Counted from the first letter of the stretch, positions 1 to 35,094 are shown. The stretch is DNA of 64,000 bases from Glandiceps talaboti (GCF_964340395.1 NC_135553.1:8364001-8428000); one strand, 5' to 3'. The notes: generated by a model not told the origin, from the letters alone. Numbers and translations are program-made.

Positions 1-869
1 ATTGCACACTTCACAGTCAGTTCTCATCAAGCGGGAGCTGTAGGTACACAATGTACCAATTATTGCATGTTTCGATACACTAAATTCGTGTACTTTTAGT
101 CATGAAAAGCGATACCTCTGCCACATAATATGTGCATACTGAACAACCATATTTTAATAGTTGTCTTTGAATTATTTCCTGCATAACGCTTACGTACAAA
201 CAGGAATCTTTATTAATATACAAAATTAATGAAATACAAATGTAATGGTTGAATTTCATTTCACCATAAAAACTAAGGTGTTAGTAAAGGGGCTCGTTTA
301 AAAGTTAAGCTACCAGTCCCTACCTGAACGAACATTGAACATGCACGGACTGTGCACAGTTTGGGCACTGATAGAACAGTTCGCAGGCATCATCCTCGTG
401 AGGGCGCACTTGCTAACATGACATTACCTGTTCTTGTCCTAACTGAACTTGAACTGAACAGAAACTTTGTGTCCATCATTTAATAAAACGATTGCCAGTC
501 TGAAATATTATTGTCAGGTGAACTACACGTAATCTAAACTTATTGATAAGATTCACGAATACTTTAAAACAGTATATGGAAGCGAAAATCACTTTATTAA
601 CTTATACAAAACACATCACAGATACATTGTACATTGCCTTCAAGTTTAGTAATCTAAAGTTTGACTCTCCCTTTCTTATAGACTTGCTAGTATTGGGTGA
701 GGAGTCGGTATCTTCCAGTTGTCGGTGAAAATTTATTAATGAAGAATACGGTATTTATTGACATTCAATAATAAAACTTAAACAGTGGATAACAAGTGAC
801 GACAAAGTGTGTCTTTTTGAAGAATTCAGATTAAACATTGAAAATCGTTCGTGTTTATTTCGCCATCAT

Positions 870-1000
870 CTTTCTTTCTTTCTTTCTTAAATTTTCTTTC
901 TCTCTTTCTTTCTATCTATCTGTCTGTCTGTCCGTCTTTCTTTCTTTCTTTCTTTGTCTTTCTGCCTTGCCATCTTTCTTTCTTTCCGTCTTTCGTATAA
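870..1000. repeat. (CTTT)n/(CTGT)n microsatellite
   Basis: An imperfect pyrimidine-only tetranucleotide tract of CTTT units with a CTGT core. It gives spurious Ser/Phe-rich and Lys/Arg-rich open frames on the two strands. Confidence 0.9.
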
Positions 1001-2389
1001 TCGAAGGAGAACATGATTGTAACATGCTAACAAAGTTTTTTTTATTAAAGTATATGTAACATTCGACCAGCATGAAAACAAGTTGATTTCACAATACGAT
1101 TTTCGTAATACAATAATAATTCATCAATAACACATAAACATTTTAATTCTACAGTGTGCCACCAACGACGGGAAAACAGTGTATGTTTGGTAAACGATGG
1201 TGTGGAGATGGTAGTGCGCTGCAGTACGTCATTCAAGAAGATTTCGATACCGAACGATGCAATACAAGTGATGTATGAGTAGCGCTTTAAAACGCATTCA
1301 AGTATAACACTGAGTCATTGAAAGAAAATAAAACAATTTAAATATGAGCAAAGACAACACGTGTACATGGAATACTCAGGTTACACGTTTAATACCATGT
1401 TGATAAAAAGATCCGTGATCAGTAGTGCTAACGTGCCACATTGTATAAATATCTACGTTGTCTGTAAGGTACGCCATGTCGAGTGCCCTCAAGCATCGAT
1501 CATCCTCCTTCTTAGGAGCTGGCCGATGAGGGCGGATTGACACTTGTATCTAACAAGTTAAAATCTACATGTACGATAATCTTCGCCAGTCTTGTATTAA
1601 ATATATATGTCTTAGCTCTATTATATAACTATATTGACACGACTTCAAGAAGTGTGACCTTCACTATTCATTGTCACCTGACAGGAAATGCTAAAATATT
1701 GCTGATTCATAATTTAATACTGGTCTGCAGTGGCATGTCGTTACTCTACTAGTGGTCTGAGGTGGCAGGTAAATATTTGTAGGCGTTACATTCATTGTGG
1801 CCTATATAGAAGTTACCAGTACCAGGCTCTAAGTGATACCTGGTCACATTATAGTTCTCCATTCGTGCTTGGAAACAATGTCTCGCATTTCAAACAGTAT
1901 CTTCAATGACTCGTCCATTATTGGGGTATTAAAACGAACAATAAACTGTCGTTATTAATAGCCATTAATAATTTTAGCTCTGAGGGAAAGGTGATACCAA
2001 TCCATTATCAATGCAGAAAACTGTTTTTTAATTCTTATTTAAATAAACATGATGACGATGTTGATGACCTAGATAGCTCTCTTGTAATGTGTGGGTCAGA
2101 GGTCAGATGAGGTCAAGGATTACATTTACCAAATGATACATTGTTTACAAACACTGACAACATAAAAGGAGTCACGTGGGAGTTTTGAAAGATAACACCT
2201 CACAAGTCTAATCACTAAACGTACTGTTGACAAGAAAATTTAATGACAGCAAGCTAACTCAAAAGGCTGAATAATTCATATCATCTAATAATTAAAAGAA
2301 TTTCTGAATCCAATAATTGACACAATCAATATTTCTTGTCCTCTATCTGTACTCGACGATTTCTCGTTCCTACTCTTCTATACAACTCA

Positions 2390-2555
2390 CTCATTCGCTC
2401 GCTCGCTCACTCACTCACTCACTCACTCACTCACTCACTCACTCACTCACTCACTCACTCACCCACCCACCAAACCCACCCACAGATCCACCCACCCATT
2501 CTCACTCACTCACTCACTCACTCACTCACTCACACATTCACTCACTCACTCTTGC
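2390..2555. repeat. (CTCA)n microsatellite
   Basis: CTCA units interrupted by a CCCA-rich segment. It is the same motif (GTGA on the other strand) that flanks the LINE at 14.2-17.7 kb, so it represents an unoccupied array of that target type. Confidence 0.9.
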
Positions 2556-3266
2556 ACATGCCAAAACCCTCATACCCGGCAAATAACCAGTTTCAATAAA
2601 AGAAATTGACACGGGTTGGTATACAAAGTTAGAACGGTCTTTCACACTTAATTACAAATATATTAATATCAAAATAAATAGCAAATAAATAATAAACATA
2701 ATAATTGCATTATACATAATCACATTGCACTTTTGTCACGGCAGTTGATGTTGTAATCCTCACAAACATGTTCGTCATAAATTCTTATTTTTGTATCAAG
2801 TAATACAATATTACTTACTTCGAATCTAACAATTCTTCCTGTGGTCCACAAAATATGCTGAAGTTGATCCAATACTTTATGAAACATAAACCTCAATATA
2901 TTTACAAAATTAATAATTACAATCTATACATGACATAAGTAATTCTATTCACAATTCATTGTCCACAGAAATGAATTCACGTGGAATATTTCGAAAGAGT
3001 AAACAATAGCAGCACACAAACGAAGTGCAAAAAAAGTTTCCCTGAAGGAATCAGCCAAAAAACTTATATAATTATCCATCACTTAATTAAATACATAGGT
3101 AACAAAAATGTCTATGCTGTGCGTCTATAACTAGTAACATTATTTCTTTCCTCATAGACTGCATCTGAAGATGTGTTGATCCGATTACATCAAAATGAGA
3201 GGCAAAATAAATAAATATATACAAAAATTTTCTTTGCTGGTCTTGAGCTTGCCATCTGTAAAACTA

Positions 3267-12415
<9,149 letters not shown>

Positions 12416-13937
12416 AGAGAGAGTTTCCCAGTCTTTGTCGTATGAGTTCACAGCAACACGTGGATGATGTAAAGACTAGGAGCTACATCGTTACGCGTTG
12501 TGAGTTGTGAACATGGTGAAGCAAGCTTACATTTTAATTCAAATGACGCCACCACAGGGCACTTAACAAACAACAACCATCGTACATAAAATGGCAAACT
12601 GATATGTGATTGGTTCATTTGATAGGAACGGTACGTCAATTGTCACGTGACGGGGTTTCCCCTTTTGCTATTTTTAGACATGACGTTCAACATGATAGCA
12701 TTGAGACTTCATGTCTTGCCCTAATTAGCATGTTACCATGGCGATATGGTTAGGGCGCATCAACATAACTACAGGTGGGGAGGGCTGGAAGAATTAGGGA
12801 TGGATAACAGCCAATCTATACCATAAGTGGAATGACAGCGATTGCAATACTTTGAAAAACGAATGACAAATGACAAAATGTCGCAAGAACCTATATTCAT
12901 TCAATCTTGCTATCTTGATACAGCATAGCATGTGCGATTTCTTATTGGCTTCTGCGTGGTTCTTTCAGACACGTACAGCCAGTGAACACTGACGTAAAAC
13001 GGGTTGTATTAAGAACTGGAGTTAACATTGAAAGCAATACCGACATTGTCACAGGACATATCCAGGAAACCATGACGTAGATTCCATTACAATGTATAAA
13101 CAACAACATTTGTACATACACATACATTTGTAGTCCATACAATGCTAGGTGAATTCTGATTTCTTGTACAGCCAGTCTAATTCCTCTGTGCGAATAGAGA
13201 TAATGAAACATCGTTCACCAAAGCATTTTTCAGAGGGGATACGGGATGAATAGAGGACAAAATCACGTGACTTGAACACGAAAACATGTCCGCCATATTC
13301 GACATGTCTGTATTGTTCTGCGACTCGACTATAAAATCTAGTGTACTCCAGTAGCACCCGAAAGCCGGTGATAGTACGTTCAGGTAACGAATATTCATGA
13401 GGTAGGATGAGTTCATACATAGATTTGTTTTATCGAGATTTATCATGTTTATGGAAACGCTATATTCATTGGCGTTTCAACGTTCATTTGTAGTACAAAT
13501 AGCAAATACACTAAACTTTAAAAGCAAGTATTAATGTTTTATCTCCAACTAGTGTTATCACCAACGCTACTCTTACCCGGTCATTTAGTATTCAACAATC
13601 TTATGTGTTTAACTGCCTGGATGCATTACAAATGACAGTTAACGTAAATTGAACACTCTAAACAATTTCATTTTATCAAATTGCACAAATTTTAACAAGA
13701 ACGACAGTGTTCGTGAAGATACGAGCTTACACTATCGCACTTTCACCTGGACTTTCACCATTACCATCTCATCACCATTTCACGTTGTCGTTTTTTTTCA
13801 GTTTCAACCGTAGGCGGCGTCCTTTTGGGGTGTCGGATATAATACTGGGCTAGTGAAGTGAGAAACCGAGTTAAATAAATAGGGATATACGAGTCTCAAG
13901 ATGAACTTTAATATTTCCCGAATTGTCGCAAAGATCA
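12416..13937. other. 5' flank of TNFR-CARD, no recognised gene
   Basis: This region should include the TNFR-CARD promoter. Overlapping minus-strand open frames at 12942-13446 have no family signature that I recognise and were not called. No clear TATA box or known element could be fixed. Confidence 0.45.
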
Positions 13938-14073
13938 AAGTAAGTGAGTGAGTGAGTGAGTGAGTGAGTGAGTGAGTGAGTGAGTGAGTGAGTGAGTGAG
14001 TGAGTGCGTGCGTGCGTGCGTGCGTGCGTGAGTGAGTGAGTGAGTGAGTGAGTGAGTGAGTGAGTGAGTGAGT
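13938..14073. repeat. (GTGA)n microsatellite, 3' flank of the LINE
   Basis: GTGA units with a central block of GTGC units. It abuts the LINE 3' tail, which reads (GTT)n on the plus strand and (AAC)n in element sense, at about 14074. The same motif resumes beyond the LINE 5' end at 17765. Confidence 0.93.
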
Positions 14074-17000
14074 TGTTGTTGTTGTTGTTCCTTTATTCCT
14101 CCTCAAAAAAGAGAAGAGTTACACAACAATAAAGCAAAAAACTATCAAATCAGATCAAAGAGGAAAAGTATAAATAATTACAGAAAACTAATTGCAATAT
14201 TCATGTTTCAAATAAACATGGCGTAGGGTTCGTTTCTAAACGTCCAGGCACATATGCATAAACTTTAAGATGATATCTTGAAGTAGTTCTGTGTTAATGA
14301 GGAGATTGTCGTTGCAAAAGACATCTCCTAAAATTCTGACAATGAAATCAAACTCATCTAGGTTGAATAAAGCCACAGAAAAGTCTACATTGAGTTCATT
14401 GAAGAGACTTGTCCAGAAATAGTCTCTAGCAGTGGAAGTTTGGCGACATGACGTTGTTAGATGAATGAGAAGGTTATCAGCAACGTTTTCACATTTGGAG
14501 CATTTTATATTGCATGGAGTGGCAAGAACTTTCATGATTTTGTAAACAGTTGACTTGTATTTAGGGAATTTGCGTGAGTAGGAATATAAATGAAACGGCA
14601 ATATATGTTTATGTAACTGAGAGAAGAGCTGTAGTTCATCTCTAGTTGCAATTCTATCTCTCCAAAGATTGCACTCTTTCTCATATATAGCATCTTTTAC
14701 AATAATTTTCCAAAGGAATTTAGGCGGAAAATAACCAGTTGCACAGAACTCGTCTAAGAAGCAAAGTAATCCGTATTTCAAAAGAATGTTCATAATATCA
14801 GGTATAAAGCCTAAGCGTTTCTTTACAGATGAAAACTTAAATTCAAAAAGTCGTTGTAAGAATACATGTTTTCTTACTGAGAAATTATCACAGTTACATA
14901 GAGTTCCAAAAAAACGCAATTTACAATTGTCAATGTATGCCTCAATTGGTATCAAACCCACTGCGCTTAGAGCTAAATCAGTCGGAGTTTTGGAGGGAAA
15001 ACCTTGAATGGTTTTGGCAGCATATCTCTGACAACGTTCAAGCATTAGAAGTTCAGTTTCATTGGGAGTCCAAAGTTCACAAGTATGAAAGGCTGCAGGA
15101 AGACACATGCGTTTCCAGACTTCTGTACTGACGATTGGATTGAGACCGTAAGGTCCAATACCAACACTGCGTAACGAATTTATCAGACACCTGGCTTTCT
15201 TACAAACAGAGAGTGTACGTTCCATCGACGATAAATTATTTGTAAATTGCATGCCGACGATTGTAATTGAATCTACTTCAGTGAGAGGACAGTTGTTCAG
15301 AGACAAGTTTCGATGTTGGCGCGAGCGTTCACGTTCTCGTGTTGTTTCACCGAAAACGAGTAATCTACATTTTGTGGCTGAGAGCTTCAGTCTCCATGTC
15401 GAGCAGTAATTGCATACAATGTTCAACATTTTTTGACATGTAGAGCGAGTTGGTGCTAATATTGAGATGTCATCTGCTAACGCAGGCGCACCAAGAAATA
15501 GCGAATCGATGTAACATCCGAATCTACTGTTCTCGAGTTCAACGAGGAGGTCATTTGCATAAATTAGGAATAGAGTTGTAGAAAGGATACTTCCTTGTCG
15601 TACACCTTGAAATAGTCGATATTCCTCAGACGTATACGTGTCTATGGCGATTTGACATTTTTGTCCGTGAAACATGTTTTTCAATAATCTCCAAAGTTTT
15701 GCGTTGATGCCCAAAGTGTACAGTTTGTGAAATAAACCATTCCACCAAATCGAGTCAAAAGCTTTTTGAAGGTCAAGACTGCACATAAATACCTTGCTAC
15801 CTCTTTCAACGTGATGAAGAATTGTCTCTTGAATGCAGAATGCTGTGGTGATATTACTCTGACCAGGTTGATAGCCGGCTTGTAGGGGATGTGGTAAATT
15901 TTTGTCACAGAGCCATGGTTGTAGGCGATGCGAAATGCACATTTCAAAGAGTTTTTGCAGAGTCGGTAGCAGTGTGATGCCCCTGTAGTTTGCGGGATCA
16001 AAACGATTTTTGTTACCACCCTTGAAAATTGGAACAAGGTATGCAGATTTGAATGATGAAGGAATGTATTCAACATTAATCAATGCATTAAATAAATTAA
16101 CTAATGCGTCCATAAGAAAGGGGCCTCCGAAAATAATGTGTTCGTATGTGATGGAGTCTGGCCCTCCTGCTTTTCCACGTTTCAGTTTTCCTATAGCACG
16201 TGAGATATCTTCTATAGAGAGTGGTCGAGACAGAATTGTTTCAGCGTTATCGTGGCTAGAAGCTGAGAGGTTGTCAAGTTCTTCGTCGATTTGGACTCTG
16301 AACGAACTTACAAATGAATTGTCTTCTAGTGGTTCATAGAGTTGTTTGAAGTAGTCCGCAAAAGTGTTGACAACACAAGTATGATTGGAAATTGTTTCGC
16401 CGTCTGTTTTTAGGACAGGAAAGCTGTTACACGTATTTTTTCTACGAATATTTACATTCCGCCAGAATAGAGATTGGTCAAGTTCGATAGCGTTTTCAAT
16501 GAAATCAAATTTTTCACATTCTGCTTTACGTTGTCGTTGTCTCAGTTCTTTTCTGAAATTGCGTTTTGCTTCTTTATAGTTGCGAAAAGACTCGTGTTGT
16601 AATCCTCTTGGCCTACCGGCCGAGATCCACTTATTCCGAAGTGCTAAAGATTTCTTATGAAGAGACCGAACATCTTTCCAGTAGGGTTTTAGAAACGGTT
16701 TGAATTTGGATGAAGGGATGGTTTCAGATGCCGTATCACGGAGAATCTTTATGAGTGTGCTTGTATATTGATCTATATCAGCCGGGCATGAGAGTATTTC
16801 ATTTTCTAGTGAAATTGTCTTTAATTTATCTGACAACGATCTAGTGTACGACTCTTTTATTGAGTTAATGTCAAGCTTCGACCACTTTAAGCGAGATTTC
16901 TGTGGTAAAGAGGTCCGAATGTGTGAGATTTCGAGATTCAAGTCACAAATAACTGGATAGTGATCTGAGAGGTTCAAGGCAGAGTCATATAAGACTTTAC

Positions 17001-17764
17001 ACGATTTTAGCGTAAAAACGAGGTGACGTGGGATCAGAATCGAATCTAAAGTTGACTTACTTTGTCCGCTGTAGGCACTGAAAGTTTCGATTGGGCCTGT
17101 GCATAAGTTCAGCAAATTTGCCGGAATTAGATCACAAGAATGTATAAATTGTCCGATTGCCCTTTCTCTAGTCGAGACTGGGGTTCCATGGTGACGAGGC
17201 CCGAATAGGTTAGCGTTAAAATCACCGAGAATGATGACATCACCCATAGGTGAATAAGTTGAATGAAGATCTTCTAAGAAGTTAATATATTCAGTGTAAG
17301 AGTCAACAGTATAATTAACAGGTGGCAAATATACTGCAAAAACAAAGATGCATTTAGTTTCATAATTTCTATGCATGTAATTGATTTTGAGTCCGATAAC
17401 ACGGTCATCATCGAAATCGAGATAATCAATAGTCGATGTGAGAGACTTCCTGATTAAGAATGCCACACCCCCTTGGCCACGTAAGGAGAAATCGGCAGGA
17501 TTTATCTCCAAAGCTCTATCATAGACGCCAAACGATGTAAAGTTCAAGTCGATAGAGTTCAGAAAATGCATTGAGTGTGGAAAAAGCCAGTGTTCTGTAA
17601 TTGCAAGAATATCAATTTCCGGAAGGAGCTTGGTTAAGTACGGTACTGTGGACATCACTCCACATACATTCCAACAGCCAAGTCGTAGATTTTTCTCATT
17701 GTCGGGTGTAGAAGAAGTCATTAAAGTTGTAATTAAAAGCAACAAAAAAGCACGAAATTGCTTT
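14074..17764 (-). mobile_element. APE-type LINE, apparently intact ORF, inserted in (GTGA)n
   Basis: About 3.7 kb, minus strand. The 5' leader before the ORF is only about 20 bp and contains an 8-bp inverted pair (TAAAAGCA/TGCTTTTA). The 3' end is an AT-rich tail finishing in AAC trinucleotides. Both outer edges lie directly in the same (GTGA/TCAC)n motif. There is no upstream ORF1, so this is either a single-ORF family or a copy that lacks ORF1. An uninterrupted 1169-codon frame argues for a young insertion. Confidence 0.85.
14236..17745 (-). CDS. LINE endonuclease-reverse transcriptase polyprotein (1169 aa)
   Basis: Residues 20-270 are an APE-like endonuclease: RLGCWNVCGV at the start, ITEHWL near 50, ILGDFNANL at about 172-180, and SDHYPVICDL at 260-269. 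Residues about 510-800 are a reverse transcriptase: GKAGGPDSITYEH, YRGITLLPTLQKLFE, SLDLQKAFDSI (Asp658), QGVRQGSILS, and ALADDISILA with the catalytic Asp pair at 758-759. The C-terminal part carries a C-x2-C-x9-H-x4-C knuckle at 1082-1100. Target-primed reverse transcription by APE-type non-LTR elements is the established role. Clade is uncertain; CR1/L2-like or a relative is my best guess. The start follows the only upstream ATG near the element edge; a Met at residue 9 is equally possible. No internal stop was seen. Confidence 0.93.
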   Translation of the reverse strand: MLLLITTLMTSSTPDNEKNLRLGCWNVCGVMSTVPYLTKLLPEIDILAITEHWLFPHSMHFLNSIDLNFTSFGVYDRALEINPADFSLRGQGGVAFLIRKSLTSTIDYLDFDDDRVIGLKINYMHRNYETKCIFVFAVYLPPVNYTVDSYTEYINFLEDLHSTYSPMGDVIILGDFNANLFGPRHHGTPVSTRERAIGQFIHSCDLIPANLLNLCTGPIETFSAYSGQSKSTLDSILIPRHLVFTLKSCKVLYDSALNLSDHYPVICDLNLEISHIRTSLPQKSRLKWSKLDINSIKESYTRSLSDKLKTISLENEILSCPADIDQYTSTLIKILRDTASETIPSSKFKPFLKPYWKDVRSLHKKSLALRNKWISAGRPRGLQHESFRNYKEAKRNFRKELRQRQRKAECEKFDFIENAIELDQSLFWRNVNIRRKNTCNSFPVLKTDGETISNHTCVVNTFADYFKQLYEPLEDNSFVSSFRVQIDEELDNLSASSHDNAETILSRPLSIEDISRAIGKLKRGKAGGPDSITYEHIIFGGPFLMDALVNLFNALINVEYIPSSFKSAYLVPIFKGGNKNRFDPANYRGITLLPTLQKLFEMCISHRLQPWLCDKNLPHPLQAGYQPGQSNITTAFCIQETILHHVERGSKVFMCSLDLQKAFDSIWWNGLFHKLYTLGINAKLWRLLKNMFHGQKCQIAIDTYTSEEYRLFQGVRQGSILSTTLFLIYANDLLVELENSRFGCYIDSLFLGAPALADDISILAPTRSTCQKMLNIVCNYCSTWRLKLSATKCRLLVFGETTRERERSRQHRNLSLNNCPLTEVDSITIVGMQFTNNLSSMERTLSVCKKARCLINSLRSVGIGPYGLNPIVSTEVWKRMCLPAAFHTCELWTPNETELLMLERCQRYAAKTIQGFPSKTPTDLALSAVGLIPIEAYIDNCKLRFFGTLCNCDNFSVRKHVFLQRLFEFKFSSVKKRLGFIPDIMNILLKYGLLCFLDEFCATGYFPPKFLWKIIVKDAIYEKECNLWRDRIATRDELQLFSQLHKHILPFHLYSYSRKFPKYKSTVYKIMKVLATPCNIKCSKCENVADNLLIHLTTSCRQTSTARDYFWTSLFNELNVDFSVALFNLDEFDFIVRILGDVFCNDNLLINTELLQDIILKFMHMCLDV

Positions 17765-17828
17765 TAGTGAGTGAGTGAGTGAGTGAGTGAGTGAGTGAGT
17801 GAGTGAGTGAGTGAGTGAGTGAGTGAGT
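17765..17828. repeat. (GTGA)n microsatellite, 5' flank of the LINE
   Basis: About 16 GTGA units begin immediately at the LINE 5' edge. Same motif and phase family as the array at 13938-14073. Confidence 0.93.
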
Positions 17829-20800
17829 GCGGGGAATATACTCTAGTCAAAACGTTGTTATATTTAGCATTGAAGTGCAAGGTATTTATCTGCTAACAGT
17901 AATGCTCAAGCTCGGGAGAATTACTTTTAAAAAGCGTGTATGCCTCAATTGTTTACTAGTATACTGTCAATGTACCAAATTACCAAATGATGTTTTTGAG
18001 AAAGAAAACGAGATAACACAATCAATCTGACAGAAAATAAAAAAGCACTCCTTATTATGTGGCTTGAATCTGACCACCTCTCTATTGTTTATGGTATCGA
18101 TGTACATAAATCATTGTCACCCCGTCAGTACAACAGTGCAGTAAACGTATCCCCAAATTTCATCCCCGTATGTCTTATCTAGGACTTTACAAGGTTACAG
18201 CATTCGGAAATCCTGCAGAGAAGTTCAAGTGGCCATGGATCCAGCAGCTATACGAACATATCAGTTGCCGTTCTAATGTTACAGTGAATTCCTTTGACAT
18301 TCATACACACGGGTTCGTGATCAACATACAGTATCTTCTTGGATCTCTTGTATGTGATCAACGTTGTATGTGATGAACGCTTGTACTTTATTTCGACACA
18401 CTTGTACTTTATTTCGACACTAGTTGACCGTTCTTTCTTCAACTTCTAATTCCAACAAAAATTCTAACAACCGTTGAACTTTTCTCAATGAATATATGTT
18501 TTAATAATAGGTCACGTTTTATATCCGTTGTGACGCTGATTACTGGTTCTGAATAACATGAAACAACATTCCGTCAGATTTAATCTTCCTATGAATTAGC
18601 TGAAGAAAATGACGAGTCAATGACGACTTTACTGGCTAGTAGCTCATTAAAATGACTTGCAATTGGCTGTGTTGGCCTTGGTGTCGGCCTTATTGCACAG
18701 TGACCCATATACTATATAATTAAACAATGTTCTCTATTAAGGCCGGGGGGGGGGGGAGCCCAACCTACCCATATTTTTGGCATTTCTATGTTTTTATTTT
18801 TTTCGTGATGGGCAATTTATCCCCATGTGGGCTTCTAATCTCAGTAAAATGGCTGCTGGATTACTATGCACATTTTGCTTCAAACTTATGTAAGGGAGTT
18901 TCTTTATATTTTCTGAACAATACATGTATACTTATACATTTAAGTCAATTCCAAATTATATAATATCTATATACAGTGATTAAATTACCGGACTCTGATG
19001 ATCCACACAATAAATTAAAGTAATATTTTGCATATCCAACATGCACTAAAGGAACAAGAAGAATTTACGACAATGGGAAGGGGGTTGAGGAGAAGTCAGT
19101 GGGCCATCACAATTCTGAAAGGGAAACATGAAATATTTTTGCTCTTTATTTGTGATTTTTTGAACATCTGCAAAATATCTGGCAGCTTTGCCAAAGGACA
19201 ATACACTTCTATCATAGCCAGATAATATGTACTGTAAGCAGCATGCTAAAATTGTTTCAATTCTGGTATTTCAAGCCCATATTCAAGCATTGTAAGACAT
19301 TAGATTATGTCTATGGTTTGATGTGTTATGCCTCTAAATGGCCTCCTACATGGTCTTAGTTTCAAATAGGTTTTCACTTTTTGAGATATCTCCTCCCAAC
19401 CAGTAGCAGTCACGGTGACAATGTCTTTCTCCCAAATCAAGATGGAAGGTGGTTGGCTAAGTACCTCCATGCATTGTTCAGAGGTCTTTATGAGACATCT
19501 CCTTATGCATGTGAAATCCACATCCCTTGTAAAGTTATCTCGTTTGGACTGTTATTGTAGTTGGTTATCTAAAAAAAATAGTGCCATTAGCGTCGTAGCA
19601 CAACTGTACAGTTTTAAAAAACGTTTTCCCGTATGCTGATCCATACTAGGTATAGGTGTTCATTTGCTGAATGATTATCCATACATTCATTTGTCTATTT
19701 ATCCCTGTTATCTTTGCAATATATGTGATCACTTGGCTGTTGCTATGGGCGTAGTCATGTTGCTAGGCATATTTGCATACATTTTGAATGGTTATTCATT
19801 TGTCTATCAATTCCTATTGTTATCTTTGCATTATTTGATTATTTGGTTGTTGCTATGGGCGTGGTCTTGTTGCTAGGCAAATTTACATACATTTTTTAAT
19901 GAGTCAACATCATTGTTACATAATCGCTAAAGATGGAAAATAATTGATGATCGGAAATGGCGGGGAAATTACTAATAATGGATCGATCATTTTAGCGGGA
20001 AATCATTCCAACACATGATACACAGTAGCAACATTGTTGTGGTTAGCAAATGCCACTAAAATTTATGAATAGGTGAACTTGCATCACATTTGATGTGTGG
20101 CGGTCTTGTGTATACAAATTATAGGAAGAAACAGCAAAATTCAAAATATGATGAACAATATATAATTTCTCTATCTTGATTAAATTGAAAATTCGATATT
20201 AATCGAAGTCTTTCGTTTGACACTGTGCATCTCCACATACCGGAACATCTCACACTTTCAACACGGAATTTCCAAATCACTGTAACCATTGGAAAGGGCG
20301 TGAACCAAAGCGAAATTTCACATACCGCATGGATAAGCAACTCAAAATTATACCAGGACATATGTCATGTCGTAATGTTTCTTAGGACGCATTTGTTAAC
20401 GCAAAATGTTGGCCCGATAATTACCGTTTCGTTTTACGTAAATGCTGTCAGATCTTTTCGTAGGATTAAATTCAAAACACCAAGATCGACCTAGATTTAC
20501 AAAATATCTGCATAAAACCAATGAGAATTTGTCGATGTATTAATCTAGCAAGTACACAAACATGACAAATGCAGGATGTCTCAAATACGTGTCATGAATT
20601 CTTAATTACTGTGTTTGGGTTCAGACATGACACTGCTTATACATGTCACCAACCACCTAGTTAGAGAAATGAATATGGCTCACATGGATGTCAGGACAAT
20701 AGGTACACTTATATCGTATGTTTGGAGATGTCATTCAAGTTAAACTTTAGTATCCCTCTTCTTCTTTCTTCTCCATGACGCTCATAATTATGCGTGACCT

Positions 20801-21683
20801 ATTGTTATCCTACAAGCACATCTCATATGCGTGACTTATTGTAATTTAATTATTGTAACGACCATAGCGTCGCAGAGAGTCAGCCCTTGGCTTTTGACCG
20901 TCGAGCTGCGAGCATCTGGACTCTCCAGCTGGCTCTGCCTTGGAGTTAGGCCCCAACTCAGGGCTTTGATAAATAAAGTCTATGGTTCCAGTTACACAAT
21001 ATACATCGTCTCGTATGCAGTTTATCATTTTACTACAAGCCTTGCTTATCTTGAAAGATCTGATATACGGACGGACTCTGGATTCTATAACGTGATTGTA
21101 CTCACCAGTCAATCTCCAGTCTAGACCATCTTGTGACTGTAGTAAACCTGTGCGAAAAACCTGCGCAAGTGCATTTAACGGTCAAGTCGCGTACCTGCGT
21201 TCCGACTGTTCTGCCACGCAGATCCGCATCATGCCGTATGTTCGAGTTTGTACAGTTTGAATTGTAGCATTAGGTTTTGAGTGCACATCCCGGAACGATA
21301 GAAAATACAAAAAAAAACGAAATCAAATGAACAAAAAAAACCTGATTATTGCATGCTCAAACAATGTACCATCGTTTATCCTCATCCTAATCGAACGCGC
21401 CAACCAATATACAAATTGTGTGTCTATATTTGTCTATTGTTCGGCATCGGCAAAATTCTATTGATTCATGTATGCAGTAGTATCACATGCCTCGACTTTG
21501 CCGCGGTATAGCATCTAGGGTCCGGCGAATTCAATGATCCGGCGAATTCAATGAGTGTCGATCACCCCTCTGAAGAATTGTCAAGTCATGACCAGGTCTA
21601 GGGTGGACAGAACAAGCTGTACTTACACAAGCTTAAGGCTACCCAGTAGTATCTGCATCTAAGTGGATTCTCAATAATCGAAA
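17829..21683. other. Intergenic before GPI; one short tandem duplication
   Basis: No gene recognised. Contents: a two-unit duplication at about 18375-18420 (TTGTACTTTATTTCGACAC), a G13 run near 18746, the about 115-bp tandem pair at 19672-19900, and a two-unit CCGGCGAATTCAATGA repeat at about 21523-21556. The last ~80 bp should be the GPI 5' UTR and core promoter. Confidence 0.5.
19672..19900. repeat. Tandem pair of ~115-bp units with GTTGCTATGGGCG
   Basis: Two diverged copies share, in order, TTCATTTGTCTAT, TGTTATCTTTGCA, GTTGCTATGGGCGT and GTTGCTAGGCA, then TTTACATACATTTT or a variant. Probably part of an interspersed repeat. Confidence 0.6.

Positions 21684-35094
<13,411 letters not shown>

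Larger units (their letters stand above)
1..3266. other. Intergenic, no recognised gene
   Basis: No exon with a recognisable domain was found on either strand. The stretch is AT-rich and holds two simple-repeat tracts: CTTT/CTGT at about 870-1000 and CTCA at about 2390-2555. The short open frames here are chance frames or translations of the microsatellites. The right end should carry the 3' UTR of the minus-strand TNFR-CARD gene, but I could not pick its polyadenylation signal. Confidence 0.6.

Noticed and set aside
2390-2555. Possible CRISPR-like or tandem coding repeat in the CTCA tract
   Set aside because: Pure 4-bp microsatellite without spacers.
12942-13446. Overlapping minus-strand frames of about 90 codons upstream of TNFR-CARD
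   Set aside because: No recognisable motif, no splice context and mutual overlap in two frames; most likely chance.
14786-16579. Plus-strand and offset frames of 60-130 codons
   Set aside because: Shadows of the LINE ORF on the other strand or in other frames.
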